Made by a program: the position numbers and the translations under genes
Source of the DNA: JAFGRU01 sp963665915
GTDB lineage: Bacteria; Desulfobacterota; Desulfuromonadia; Desulfuromonadales; JAAYDE01
Direction: 5' to 3'
Length of the DNA stretch: 64,000 bases
Assembly: GCA_963665915.2 (NCBI GenBank)
Contig: CAXXSG010000003.1
Coordinates: forward strand, 124,001 to 188,000
Notes under the pieces: generated by a model
Told to the model about the DNA's origin: nothing
Databases searched by the model: none
What the model saw: the letters and a program-made list of their open reading frames with translations, nothing else
Part shown: piece after piece, positions 1-8,498 of the stretch
Position numbering within the stretch: position 1 is the stretch's first letter
Layout of the letters: each line of letters begins with the position of its first letter

Positions 1-1206
1 CTGGAGTCTTTCTCACCTCGCAAACTGATGGCTGCCCTCGGTCAGGAATTTCCCGTGCAGACCAGTGACCCCGGCGTGCTGTCGCGGGTATCCGTAAAAG
101 CCGGCATCAAGGGAACTCCTCAGGCGATCTCCATTTCAGACGGGGTGGTGGTGCTTGATGACTCGACCATCAACTTTTCCCTGCAAGCCAAGGAATTCGA
201 TAAGCCCAACCTAGGTTTTAACCTGAATCTGGATCGCATCGACGCGGACCGCTACCTGCCTCCCCAGACTCAGGGTGAGACGGCCAAGGATGGGCAAAAA
301 CCAGCCACCCAAAAAGCTGCCGCAAATAAAACCGACTATGCTCCCCTCCGAAAACCCGTTCTCGATGGTACTCTGAAAATTGGTGAACTGAAGATAAATG
401 GTGCCAAGGTTCAGGATATCTCCGCCAAAATAGCGGCCCGGAACGGCCGCTACACGATTGATCCGATGTCCTTGAAACTATACAGTGGCAGTGCCGCGGG
501 TAACGCTGTGCTTGATGTACAGGGGAATGAGCCCCAAACCAGCGTCAACCTGCAGGCCAAGCAGATTCAAGCGGGGCCGCTGCTCGTAGATTTAATGCAG
601 AAGGATACTCTGGAAGGAGCCCTGGATGCGGATGTGGCCCTGAACATGGCCGGGGATGATCCCGACCGCATCAAACCAACGTTAAATGGCAAGGGGGCTC
701 TGGTTTTCAGCGATGGCGCCATCAAGGGGATTGACCTGGCCGGCATGGCGCGTAATGCCCAGGCGGCGTTCGGCCTGGCGGAAAAAGGCGGACCAAAACC
801 GCGTACCGATTTTTCTGCACTGAACGTTCCTTTTACCATTACCAATGGCCTGTTCAACACGCCCAATGCCAACCTTGCTTCCCCTTTCTTGCGTCTCAAA
901 GCTTCGGGTACGGCCGACCTGGTCAAAGAAAAACTCGATTTCAGGGTCGAACCCAAAGTGGTCGGGACGCTCAAGGGGCAGGGTGATACCGACGAGAGAT
1001 CTGGACTGACGGTGCCGATCCTGGTGTCCGGAAGTTTTTCCAAACCGTCGTTCAAGCCGGACCTGGAGGGGATGGCGAAAAAGAAACTTCAGGAAGCACT
1101 GACCGATCCTGCGAAACTGAAAGAGTCCTTCAAGAAGGACAAGGAGGGGCTCAAGTCACTTGAAGATCAGGGCAAGGGTCTCCTGAAAGGTTTTTTAGGG
1201 AAGTAG
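1..1206 (+). CDS. AsmA family protein, C-terminal part (5' end outside window)
   Basis: The reading frame is open from the first base, so the gene starts upstream and only about 401 C-terminal residues are seen. The content fits the AsmA/AsmA2 repeat class: alternating strand patterns with phrases such as 'SVKAGIKGTPQAISISDGVVVLDDS', and a C-terminal part with 'GKGALVFSDGAIKGIDLAG' and 'VPILVSGSFSKPSFKPDLEGMAKKKL', all typical of AsmA C-terminal domains. Family members are anchored in the inner membrane and are implicated in phospholipid transport or outer-membrane assembly. A Lys-rich tail ends the protein. A strong intrinsic terminator follows about 45 bases after the stop, so this is the last gene of its transcript. 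The family call is good; the exact substrate is unknown. Confidence 0.82.
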   Translation: MESFSPRKLMAALGQEFPVQTSDPGVLSRVSVKAGIKGTPQAISISDGVVVLDDSTINFSLQAKEFDKPNLGFNLNLDRIDADRYLPPQTQGETAKDGQKPATQKAAANKTDYAPLRKPVLDGTLKIGELKINGAKVQDISAKIAARNGRYTIDPMSLKLYSGSAAGNAVLDVQGNEPQTSVNLQAKQIQAGPLLVDLMQKDTLEGALDADVALNMAGDDPDRIKPTLNGKGALVFSDGAIKGIDLAGMARNAQAAFGLAEKGGPKPRTDFSALNVPFTITNGLFNTPNANLASPFLRLKASGTADLVKEKLDFRVEPKVVGTLKGQGDTDERSGLTVPILVSGSFSKPSFKPDLEGMAKKKLQEALTDPAKLKESFKKDKEGLKSLEDQGKGLLKGFLGK

Positions 1207-1250
1207 TCGCCGGAGTACTGTTGTTTGCAACTTCAGATGCTCAAAAAAAT

Positions 1251-1292
1251 AAAATAAGCCGGTAGCCTTGTGGCAGCCGGCTTATTTGTTTC
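1251..1292 (+). terminator. Intrinsic terminator after the AsmA-type gene
   Basis: An 11-base stem (AATAAGCCGG against CCGGCTTATT) with a 14-base loop is followed by TTGTTT. It lies 45-90 bases past the stop codon and separates this gene from the minus-strand genes that follow. Confidence 0.75.
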
Positions 1293-1380
1293 AATGGTTC
1301 ATCTAATATCTTTTGCTTTTCAATTTTGCACAGACGAATTTTCCGTCCGGTTGGTTATCTGGTTAGCTTGCTTTGGGCTT

Positions 1381-1863
1381 TCAAAGATTTAGGGCTTCTC
1401 TATATAGATTTTCGTTATAGCCATGAATCTTTTTTCCATTTATTACGGCAAATGGAACTCCCTTTCTATTGTCCAATTTGTATTTGCGCTTTTGAGCTTT
1501 TTTATCTATTTCAATGTCGTAAATTGAAACCTTGATATTTCTAGATTTGAAAAAGTTTTCAGCTTTTTTGCAGTATGGACACCAATCGGTAACGTAAAGA
1601 TCAACTTTGTTTCTTTTTATCCGTTGTTGGATAGGTGCTTGTTTTTGAGTGTTTTTTTTGCGGTAGTCATTGTCCGTTTTTTCCAATCCATCGCCGATAT
1701 AGGCCGGAGTTGCCTCGAATATTTCGACATCGTTTCTTCCCGTCGGAGGCGTATCGGAAAAGCTGGTTGTGCCATTTTTGTCGACCCATTTGTACATTTG
1801 CGAAAATGCTGGGGAAATGGAATAAATGAACAATAATAATAAAACTACAAAAGTCGTTCTCAT
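1381..1863 (-). CDS. DUF4124 domain - glutaredoxin fusion, exported thiol-redox protein
   Basis: The protein has 160 residues. Residues 1-21 form a signal peptide ending near SPAFSQ. Residues 22-40 (MYKWVDKNGTTSFSDTPP) are the classical DUF4124 motif. A charged linker follows, and residues 86-160 are a glutaredoxin/thioredoxin-fold domain with active site C95-P-Y-C98 and the cis-Pro segment GVPFAVINGKKIHGY. This predicts an envelope thiol-disulfide oxidoreductase. The CPYC motif is that of dithiol glutaredoxins, which is unusual for an exported protein because glutathione is cytoplasmic in most bacteria, and these organisms often lack it. The ATG at 1863 has a strong GGAGG upstream. The region is AT-rich compared with the rest of the window. 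The partner is unknown. Confidence 0.82.
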   Translation of the reverse strand: MRTTFVVLLLLFIYSISPAFSQMYKWVDKNGTTSFSDTPPTGRNDVEIFEATPAYIGDGLEKTDNDYRKKNTQKQAPIQQRIKRNKVDLYVTDWCPYCKKAENFFKSRNIKVSIYDIEIDKKAQKRKYKLDNRKGVPFAVINGKKIHGYNENLYREALNL

Positions 1864-1970
1864 GGAGTCCCCTCCTTGAATTATTTCAGAAAGTTAACGC
1901 TTGGCTCACCAGCGTGACAGTTTACGGAGTCAGGTGCAGCCACTTGTTACATGTATTCTCATATATAAAT

Positions 1971-2948
1971 TTAGTCGAACACTGGTGTGAAAACCCAAAG
2001 CTGGCTAAATGTTTGGTAGTAAATCCTTCCTGAGGGAGAGGCCGCCATCGCACAATATGAAAATGAAAACGTCTCGTTTGATTCTGCTTCTGCTTCATTT
2101 ATTGTTGGAGTGGTTTCTAATATTCTACAGCCACTTGTGTTAGTGACATCTTCGCTTATTTCGATTAAATGCATAATGCTGCCATAACTAAAATCAAGCA
2201 CTGAGAAAAACCCGCCTGCTGGGTTTCGAGTTGTACAGTCAGCACTCCAGTGTGTATATGGCAGACTTTCATCTTCAAGTTCAATTACCCTGGTTGTTTC
2301 TTCAAAAATATTACCAAATATTGACGGTGAACCATTGCAGCCTTCCTGATATGAATACGCTCCATTAGGTTGCACAGATAAGTCTTCTGTCGCACAACTA
2401 CTAAAATTGTCTACCATTTGTGGATCTGGAGCATTTTGTAAATTAGTGCCTTGATCTCAAACTATGCTTAAACCTTCTCTACTTGTAATCGCAATCGTGT
2501 TAGCATCAATAACGCCAATATGTCGTGGGTCAATTAAGTTGCTAATGTTTCTATGTTCAGAAAATGTTCCTTCAGAAGACGAAGTGAGTATACGACCTCC
2601 AGTTGCATAATAATCATAAATATAGATAACCCCATTATTATCAATATCGACATCACGAAAATCAAAGGTGCCGTGTGATGGTCCAAGATAAATACTTACA
2701 GTACCATTTTTCACCTGCCAGAGTGTTGAGCCATCCGCGATATAAACAGTTTCATCACTACCTACAGCCATACCTATAGCTTGTTGACCTGCATTCCAAG
2801 GGGCTCCAGAAAGGATTTTAGTAAATTCATAGCGTGAAGGTATTTGTATACCAGTATCATCAGGTTCAGGGTCGGAGGCACATGAACTCATGAATAAGCT
2901 TATTGTGGAAAAAACCAATACAGCTAAAAGTTTATTTATCATCTTCAT
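1971..2948 (-). pseudogene. Lipoprotein gene interrupted by an in-frame TGA
   Basis: Two open frames (2457-2948 and 1971-2417) lie in the same reading frame, separated only by the TGA at 2457-2459 and 13 further sense codons. Read through, they give one protein of about 325 residues. The N-terminus has a lipoprotein signal (LLAVLVFSTISLFMSSC, lipobox Cys near 22), followed by WD/NHL-like beta segments ('AVGSDETVYIADGSTLWQVKNG', 'VDIDNNGVIYIYDYY'). The second half continues the beta-rich pattern to a stop at 1971. A single TGG-to-TGA change (Trp) would explain it, so I call it a recent pseudogene. Selenocysteine insertion is possible but not supported, since no convincing SECIS-like hairpin follows the TGA. 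The AT-rich composition suggests an accessory origin. Confidence 0.6.
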
Positions 2949-3403
2949 TTTCTAATTCACCAGACGGTAATGCCACCAAATTTTAAATTTTTTTCATTTA
3001 TAAGTAACCTATATGCCAAACATCACCAGGGCGAATCATGCGCCCAGCATTGTGTCGGTTTTTTTGCCGGTGGGTTTGCTTTTGAGCTGATTAAATGGTT
3101 TCAGAGTCTCTGAGGTTGCAATTTACCCCTAAATCATTGGCCAAAATGTTGAATCAGATTTTTCGAGTGAATTGAAATGAGCAGGCGGGGAGAGTTATTA
3201 CAGACCCTGCAAAGAGAAACAGCCATCAGACCGAGTTCCTTCGTGATCGGACTGAATCTTTTAATGAGTATCAGAATAAATCACGATTATCATGGCTGAT
3301 GTGTCGGGGGAAGAAGGATGGGAGGATTGAAATCTTTTCGGGAAAAAGCTACAGTTGAAATCGTGAAAATTAATTAACATTCTGGCAAAGGAATATTTTT
3401 GCG
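2949..3403. other. Intergenic stretch without recognisable gene
   Basis: This is about 450 bases between the broken lipoprotein gene and the next plus-strand gene. I see no long frame with a ribosome binding site and no clear terminator. It must hold the promoters of the two divergent flanking genes, but I cannot point to a convincing -35/-10 pair. Confidence 0.4.
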
Positions 3404-4144
3404 ATGGTTCGACTTTCCTGGAAAATTTATATCGGCGTGCTTCTGGTGATACTCACTCTGCTTCTTGGGGTTTTGCATTACCTGGCTTTTCACAACCTTA
3501 AGGATCTTCTCTTCTATCTGTCTCTCGATATCGTTTTTGTTCCGATTCAGGTTCTGCTGGTGACATTGATCATCGAGAAGCTCCTTAACGAGCGGGAGCG
3601 GCAAGCGCTACTGAAGAAGATGAATATGGTGATCGGTGCTTTCATGAGCGAATTCGGCGGGGCTTTCCTGCGCCAGGTGGATTCTTTTTGCGGCGAGGCG
3701 CCTGAATTGGCCCAACACCTGGCTGTCACCCTATCCTGGGGGAAGAGAGATTACCAGGCCGCCATCCGCTTCGCCTCCCAATACCAGGCGCATCTCAACC
3801 CGAGCGGGCAGCAATTGCAGGAGATGCACGACTTCCTTGTGGCCAAGCGTCCCTTTATTCTGACCCTGCTCCAGAACCCCCATCTGCTCGAACACGACAC
3901 TTTCACCGACCTGCTCTGGGCTGTCTGCCATCTGACCGAAGAACTTGAATGCCGAAGCGACCTTCAGGACCTGCCTGATTCAGATCGCCAGCACCTGAGC
4001 GGTGATATCAAGCGGGCCAACAGCATCCTGATCCGTGAATGGCTCAGCTACATGCAGCATCTCCAAGCGGAATATCCCTACATGTTTTCACTGGCAGCGC
4101 GTGTAAACCCCTTCAAACCCAATGCTTCTCCCATTGTCCACTGA
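3404..4144 (+). CDS. Two-TM membrane protein with cytoplasmic alpha-helical domain, unknown function
   Basis: The protein has 246 residues. Two hydrophobic helices lie near residues 8-30 (YIGVLLVILTLLLGVLHYLA) and 33-58 (DLLFYLSLDIVFVPIQVLLVTLIIEKLL). The rest is a soluble helical domain that begins with a Lys/Arg-rich segment (LLNERERQALLKKMNMVIGAF) and has no catalytic motif I can name. It resembles two-TM proteins of unknown function seen in Geobacter-type genomes. The ATG sits after AAAGGAATATTTTTGCG, a usable Shine-Dalgarno sequence at somewhat long spacing. It appears monocistronic, convergent with the Nudix gene 23 bases beyond its stop. Confidence 0.7.
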   Translation: MVRLSWKIYIGVLLVILTLLLGVLHYLAFHNLKDLLFYLSLDIVFVPIQVLLVTLIIEKLLNERERQALLKKMNMVIGAFMSEFGGAFLRQVDSFCGEAPELAQHLAVTLSWGKRDYQAAIRFASQYQAHLNPSGQQLQEMHDFLVAKRPFILTLLQNPHLLEHDTFTDLLWAVCHLTEELECRSDLQDLPDSDRQHLSGDIKRANSILIREWLSYMQHLQAEYPYMFSLAARVNPFKPNASPIVH

Positions 4145-4167
4145 AAAACCGACAACGGCATGTTTTC

Positions 4168-4608
4168 CTATTTAACCAGGGTTTGCGGATTATCTTCCAG
4201 GGTATCGTTGATCCAGACTTGTGCGTAGGGAAGAAGATTTTCCGGAAGTCTATCCGGCGCAAACCATTTCCATTCCGTCCCTTCGCTTGAACCCTTCAAT
4301 TCACCTTTCTTGACGCGACAGAAGAAAAGGGTCGTAATGAAGTGGACAATCCTGCCATCCGGATAATTGACAATCTGGATGGCGGGATCGGAATAGACGG
4401 CGACCAGGTTTTCTATTCTCACTTCAAGGTTCGTCTCCTCAAGAATTTCACGTTTCAGGGCCGCCAAGATGGTCTCCCCAGGTTCCATAGTACCGCTTGG
4501 AGGAGCCCATCCGCCCCCCACCTTTCTCAAATGAAGAAGAATTTCGTCTTCGGCGTTAAGGATGATCGCGGCGACTCCCGGCCGGATGATGAGGGGGTAT
4601 TTTTCCAT
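4168..4608 (-). CDS. Nudix hydrolase
   Basis: The protein has 146 residues and the Nudix box is complete: G39-x5-E45-x7-R53-E-I-L-E-E-T, matching the GX5EX7REUXEEXGU pattern except for Asn where the last Gly usually stands. Nudix enzymes hydrolyse nucleoside diphosphates linked to another moiety, using Mg2+ bound by the box glutamates. The C-terminal part ('EGTEWKWFAPDRLPENLLPYAQVWINDTL') is typical of the ADP-ribose/NTP-type subgroup that acts in nucleotide housekeeping, but substrate cannot be read from sequence. It lies 183 bases downstream of the L-2-hydroxyglutarate oxidase gene on the same strand. Confidence 0.88.
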   Translation of the reverse strand: MEKYPLIIRPGVAAIILNAEDEILLHLRKVGGGWAPPSGTMEPGETILAALKREILEETNLEVRIENLVAVYSDPAIQIVNYPDGRIVHFITTLFFCRVKKGELKGSSEGTEWKWFAPDRLPENLLPYAQVWINDTLEDNPQTLVK

Positions 4609-4791
4609 GGGCTGATTCCTCCAAAAAAACGGGAAAGAAAGATTTTATGTCAAAACTCAGAACTCTTGGCGGTTTTGCTGGAAAGGCTAAAATCTGAAAT
4701 TCAACCTAATTATACTATCATTATGATTCCGACAAAAACCTTATCTGCTCGGAGTCCAGTTCCGGCATCTGAGGCACGATTTTTTAATAGA

Positions 4792-5988
4792 TTATTTGCT
4801 TCCGCCCACAAAATTATCCACGACCCATTCGGCGAAAGGCATGGCGGAAGTAAAAGCGGGTGAAACGGCATTGAGTATATGGATGCTCGTCGCATCACCT
4901 TCGACGACAAAATCCTGCACCAGTTCCAGGGTCGTGGTGTCGAGAAGTTGAGCCCGGATGCCTGGACGACTCCACTCGGTAAAGCCTGAGTGGTTGATGT
5001 TGCTGGTAAGTTTTTTGGCCAAGCCCAAAAAGTAGGCGCGATTGTACTTGCGTACTTCCGACCAGGCCAGAGTTCTGAAACCGAAAGCATTGGTCAAAAA
5101 AATCCTGGCTTCGTAATAAAGTATCTGCAACGTTTCCGCCGCTTTGAAATTGTCCGATCCTTTGTAGTTTTCCCGCCAGAAAGCCGGGATGGCTGTCGGC
5201 CCGATTTTCCCTTCCCCCCCCACGGTCAGGGTATAGTGGACACCCAGAAAGGGATTGGCCAGGTTAGGAACGGGATAGATATTGGTGGTGAGACCTGCAA
5301 GATTGTTTGTGTCCTTGAGGTAGATCCCTTTGAAGGGGATGATGGCGTAGTTTTTTGCAAAGTTAAAATCTCTGGCGATCTTGTCTGCATAAAGCCCGGC
5401 CGCGTTGATGAGTTTTTTAAAGGTGAACGGTCCCCGGTTGGTAATGATCTCGTTTTCTCCGTCCCGGCTTTGGTAAGTGGTGCCGGTGCGGACTTCAACA
5501 CCCATTTGTTCAATTATTTTTCGAAATTCGCGGCTTACTTCAGTCGGATCGACCGTGACCGTGGTGGGTGAATAGAGGGCCTTGCGGCAGGTTCTGGCTT
5601 CGGGAAAGTTCCTGGCCAGCTCTTTTTCCTCCAGCCATTCCAGCTCCACGCCGTTGATGTCGCCGCGCCGTTTGAGTTCATCCAGCCCTTTGACTTCCTT
5701 TTCGTTCTTTGCCACAACCACTTTGCCGCAGTGATTGATTCGCAGGCCCTGTTCGTTGCAGAATTTTCGGAGCCTGGCGTTCCCTTCTCTGGTGAACCGG
5801 GCCTTCAGGGAGTCGGCCGTGTAGTAGAAACCGGCATGGAGTACTCCACTGTTGCGGCCGCTGCCGTGCGAGGCGACGTCCTCCTCTTTTTCAATCAACA
5901 GCATACGGGCATCAGGGTGCCGCTCTTTGAGGGCGCGGGCGATGTTCAGTCCAATAATCCCGCCGCCGATAATTACGTAATCGAACAT
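4792..5988 (-). CDS. lhgO: L-2-hydroxyglutarate oxidase (FAD-dependent)
   Basis: The protein has 398 residues, the usual LhgO length. The N-terminal dinucleotide-binding motif DYVIIGGGIIGLNIA (residues 3-17) binds FAD. The segments 'EKEEDVASHGSGRNSGVLHAGFYY' and 'INAAGLYADKIARDF' are hallmark sequences of the LhgO/DAO family. The enzyme oxidises L-2-hydroxyglutarate to 2-oxoglutarate, feeding electrons to the quinone pool, and acts as metabolite repair for promiscuous malate dehydrogenase activity. It starts 31 bases downstream of the outer-membrane protein gene on the same strand, so it may be the tail of that transcript, although the functions are not obviously linked. A glycerol-3-phosphate dehydrogenase-like paralogue is the main alternative. 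Confidence 0.88.
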   Translation of the reverse strand: MFDYVIIGGGIIGLNIARALKERHPDARMLLIEKEEDVASHGSGRNSGVLHAGFYYTADSLKARFTREGNARLRKFCNEQGLRINHCGKVVVAKNEKEVKGLDELKRRGDINGVELEWLEEKELARNFPEARTCRKALYSPTTVTVDPTEVSREFRKIIEQMGVEVRTGTTYQSRDGENEIITNRGPFTFKKLINAAGLYADKIARDFNFAKNYAIIPFKGIYLKDTNNLAGLTTNIYPVPNLANPFLGVHYTLTVGGEGKIGPTAIPAFWRENYKGSDNFKAAETLQILYYEARIFLTNAFGFRTLAWSEVRKYNRAYFLGLAKKLTSNINHSGFTEWSRPGIRAQLLDTTTLELVQDFVVEGDATSIHILNAVSPAFTSAMPFAEWVVDNFVGGSK

Positions 5989-6019
5989 GCAAACGACCTT
6001 TGTTTAAAGTACCGAACAT

Positions 6020-7369
6020 TCAGAAGTAGTAAGTTGCCCAAAGAAAAGCCCTGGCCGGTGCTTTCTGCTGGAAATCCGTCCCCGGTATTGTGAATCCGCC
6101 GAATTCGCTTTCGGACCCGCCATAGTAGAAGCTTCCCCCCAGGGTGATTTGGAGATCGTCCAGAGCGCTCCAGGTGAGGCGGGGCTGAAGGATACCGGAA
6201 GGGTCTTCGAGGTTGTTGATGAGAGTAACATAGAAATTTACGAGGGGGTGAAGCTCGACCTGAATCGTGCCACTCAGGTAGTTTCGCCCCAGGGTGAAAA
6301 GTTCGCCGCGGTCAAAACGTTCGCTAAAGTCCGCATCGAGAAGGTTTTCCGCATAATCGTCATCCCCCAGGCCGCTGAAAAAGTATTCAAAAAATCCGTA
6401 GAAGTTTTTTCCCGCCCAGAGCCAGGAATAGTCGATATTGGCTACCAGCGAAAGGTAGTTATCCCGACCGCCCTCGTCCTGAAAAGTCCAGGTGATATCG
6501 ACCCTCCAGGCAGCATCCCCGAGGTAGCCGACATTGCCCACTCCCAAAACTATATCTTCATAATGGATGGCGGCCATGAGGTCGGTTTCGAGCGTGCCGG
6601 TGGCGAAGTGGAGCTTGCCTGCCAATGAAGAGTGGTCCCCCTCCACATCGCCAGTGTCCGGATTGCGCCTTGGAACAACAAGAAACTGGAGGTTGCCGGT
6701 CTCTCCCATGGGGATTTGCACGGAGAGGAGGTCATCACCGACTTTATAGTCACGCTCGATGTCGGTCGGGGCAAAGGGGTTGAAGAGGTCCATCGGATTG
6801 AAAAGCAGGCCGTTCCCCCAGGTGACGGCCTGGCGGCCGAGGCGTACAACTCCCCAATTGGGCTGTAACGTCAAGACCAGACGGTCGAGGCGGTGGTAGA
6901 GGATGTAATTGTCGTTTTCGCTGATGGTAGAGGTCAGATCGAACAGGCGCCTGCCGTCATCGATGGAACTAGTCTGCAGTCCGACGGTATCCAGAATCGC
7001 CGGGAAAGCTTGCGCCAGTTGTTGGCCCTGGCGCCAGGTGTCCCCGGTCAGGAAGACCAGTTCGTAATGGGTTTCGAGGTCTGTTTTATCTGAAAAATAA
7101 ATTCGATTTTTGAGGCGGCCGTTGACATTGGCATCATAATACTTTCCGCTTTCCACGGCGCCGAAAATGGTGTCCGAATCGACATCGGAGACGGAGGCTT
7201 GGAGTTTTAGCTGTCCGCCCCACTCCATGGGCAGCTTGAAAATATTGTTGTCCGAATCCCCGGATGATTCGGGAGTATTCGGGGCGGCTCCCGGCACACC
7301 CGGGAAAAGAAGAAGAGCGCAGAAGAGGAGAGATGGCAGGAAAGACAGGAAATGAAAATGTTTTTTCAT
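6020..7369 (-). CDS. Outer-membrane beta-barrel protein of the LolA/ABC cluster
   Basis: I place the start at ATG 7369 (449 residues) because MKKHFHFLSFLPSLLFCALLLFPG is a clean signal peptide; the frame is open for 80 codons further up but that stretch is not protein-like. The mature part alternates polar and hydrophobic residues in about ten-residue strands and ends in ...LWATYYF with a terminal Phe, as expected of BAM-assembled porins. The segments 'RLVLTLQPNWGVVRLGRQAVTWGNGLLFNPMDLFNPF' and 'LPMEWGGQLKLQ' resemble porin-like proteins of the DUF1302/alginate-export type found beside LolA-like and transporter genes. It is probably the outer-membrane component of the export system encoded upstream. 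Cargo is unknown. Confidence 0.72.
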   Translation of the reverse strand: MKKHFHFLSFLPSLLFCALLLFPGVPGAAPNTPESSGDSDNNIFKLPMEWGGQLKLQASVSDVDSDTIFGAVESGKYYDANVNGRLKNRIYFSDKTDLETHYELVFLTGDTWRQGQQLAQAFPAILDTVGLQTSSIDDGRRLFDLTSTISENDNYILYHRLDRLVLTLQPNWGVVRLGRQAVTWGNGLLFNPMDLFNPFAPTDIERDYKVGDDLLSVQIPMGETGNLQFLVVPRRNPDTGDVEGDHSSLAGKLHFATGTLETDLMAAIHYEDIVLGVGNVGYLGDAAWRVDITWTFQDEGGRDNYLSLVANIDYSWLWAGKNFYGFFEYFFSGLGDDDYAENLLDADFSERFDRGELFTLGRNYLSGTIQVELHPLVNFYVTLINNLEDPSGILQPRLTWSALDDLQITLGGSFYYGGSESEFGGFTIPGTDFQQKAPARAFLWATYYF

Positions 7370-7785
7370 GATTTTATTTTTTTCCCATCTTGATGAGCCG
7401 AACGCAGCCGTGGTTGAGGGAAAAAGATCGGCAAACTGTTTGAGGCGATAGCCGAGTTTTTGACGATCCCCGAAACCATGGTGGAGTGAGGAAACCCGGT
7501 TTTTAGGGCGAATCAATGGGGCGCTTTTTTCTTTGCCTTCTTTCTTTTTGGCGTAAAAAGAAAGAAGGTGCCGTCCGGGGGCATACCCCGGGGTTTTCAG
7601 GCATCTCATTTAAAAATAAGTCAATAATTGAAGTTACTGTTCATCGCGTTGGTAAATGGCCTCGCACCGCCCATTCCAAGGGCCACATGAACCCATCCTT
7701 GGGGCTTGACTGTCAACATCCGGTCGCCAGACACCCTTTCCATGAGCGCCGCGAGTCCATTGTGCTGAACAGCAAAAATGGAAAT
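7370..7785. repeat. Intergenic repeat-like element with long inverted repeats
   Basis: This is 416 bases between two genes of the same strand. At about 7530-7568 there is an inverted repeat (CTTCTTTCTTTTT ... AAAAAGAAAGAAG around GGCGT), followed at 7574-7592 by CCGGGGG/CCCCGG. The arrangement of pyrimidine arm, GGCGT loop, purine arm and GC-rich hairpin is the kind of extragenic repeat I recall from Desulfuromonas/Geobacter-like genomes. It would form a very stable transcript structure between the ATPase and outer-membrane genes. Its repeat nature cannot be verified from one copy. Confidence 0.45.
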
Positions 7786-8478
7786 TCATTTCCCCTCTTT
7801 TTCCTGGTCTCCGGCAACCTTTCCATCCCGCAACAGGACCAGGCGTCTGGCGTAGTCCATGACCATTTTGTCATGGGTGGAAAAAACGAAAGTGACACCT
7901 TTTTTTTTATTCATTTCCCGCATCAATTCCAGAAGGCCCTGCCCGGTCTGGGAATCGAGGTTGGCGGTCGGTTCGTCGGCGAGGACGATGGCCGGTTCCG
8001 AAACGATGGCCCGGGCCACGGCCACCCTCTGCTGCTGTCCTCCGGAGAGTTCGGACGGCCTGCGGCCATAGAGCCCTTCCAGACCGACGTCGTCGAGAAT
8101 GGCACTGGCTCTCTCCTGGCGCTCGCTTGCGGGAATGTTCTGGAGAAGAAGGATGAACTCGACGTTCTCCATTGCGGTGAGGACCGGAATCAGGTTGTAA
8201 GCCTGAAAAACGAAGCCGACACGATGCAGGCGGAGGTCCGCCAACTGTGACTGGTTCATGGCGCTGAGGGTTTTGCCGTCCAGAATAACCTCTCCGGCGG
8301 TGGCGTGGTCAAGGCCGCCGATGAGGTTAAGCAGGGTGGTCTTGCCCGAACCGGAGGGGCCGGCAAGGGCCATAAACTCCCCTTGGGCGATGTTGAGAGC
8401 GACATCATTCAGAGCCAGAACTTCCATCCGTCCCTGGCGGTAGATTTTTTTCAACCCCCTGCATTCAACGATATTCAT
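7786..8478 (-). CDS. ABC transporter ATP-binding protein, LolD/MacB type
   Basis: The protein has 230 residues. Walker A is GPSGSGKTTLL (about residue 40), the Q-loop is FVFQAYNLIPVLTAMENVE, the signature is LSGGQQQRVAVARA, and Walker B is IVLADEPTANLDS followed by the H-loop STHD. The 'LIPVLTAMENVE' and 'NLDSQTGQGLLELMREMN' phrases are those of the LolD/MacB/FtsE subfamily, which power mechanotransmission rather than classical import. I choose ATG 8478, which has TTGGAGATTTTC in front, over the TTG 12 bases upstream. The gene starts 20 bases downstream of the FtsX-type permease. It should dimerise and drive the two permeases encoded next to it. Confidence 0.88.
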   Translation of the reverse strand: MNIVECRGLKKIYRQGRMEVLALNDVALNIAQGEFMALAGPSGSGKTTLLNLIGGLDHATAGEVILDGKTLSAMNQSQLADLRLHRVGFVFQAYNLIPVLTAMENVEFILLLQNIPASERQERASAILDDVGLEGLYGRRPSELSGGQQQRVAVARAIVSEPAIVLADEPTANLDSQTGQGLLELMREMNKKKGVTFVFSTHDKMVMDYARRLVLLRDGKVAGDQEKEGK

Positions 8479-8498
8479 GAAAATCTCCAACTTTTATC

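Noticed and set aside
2457..2459. Selenocysteine codon
   Set aside because: No hairpin of SECIS shape follows within 40 bases, the flanking residues are not a redox motif, and Trp (TGG) is the simplest ancestor.
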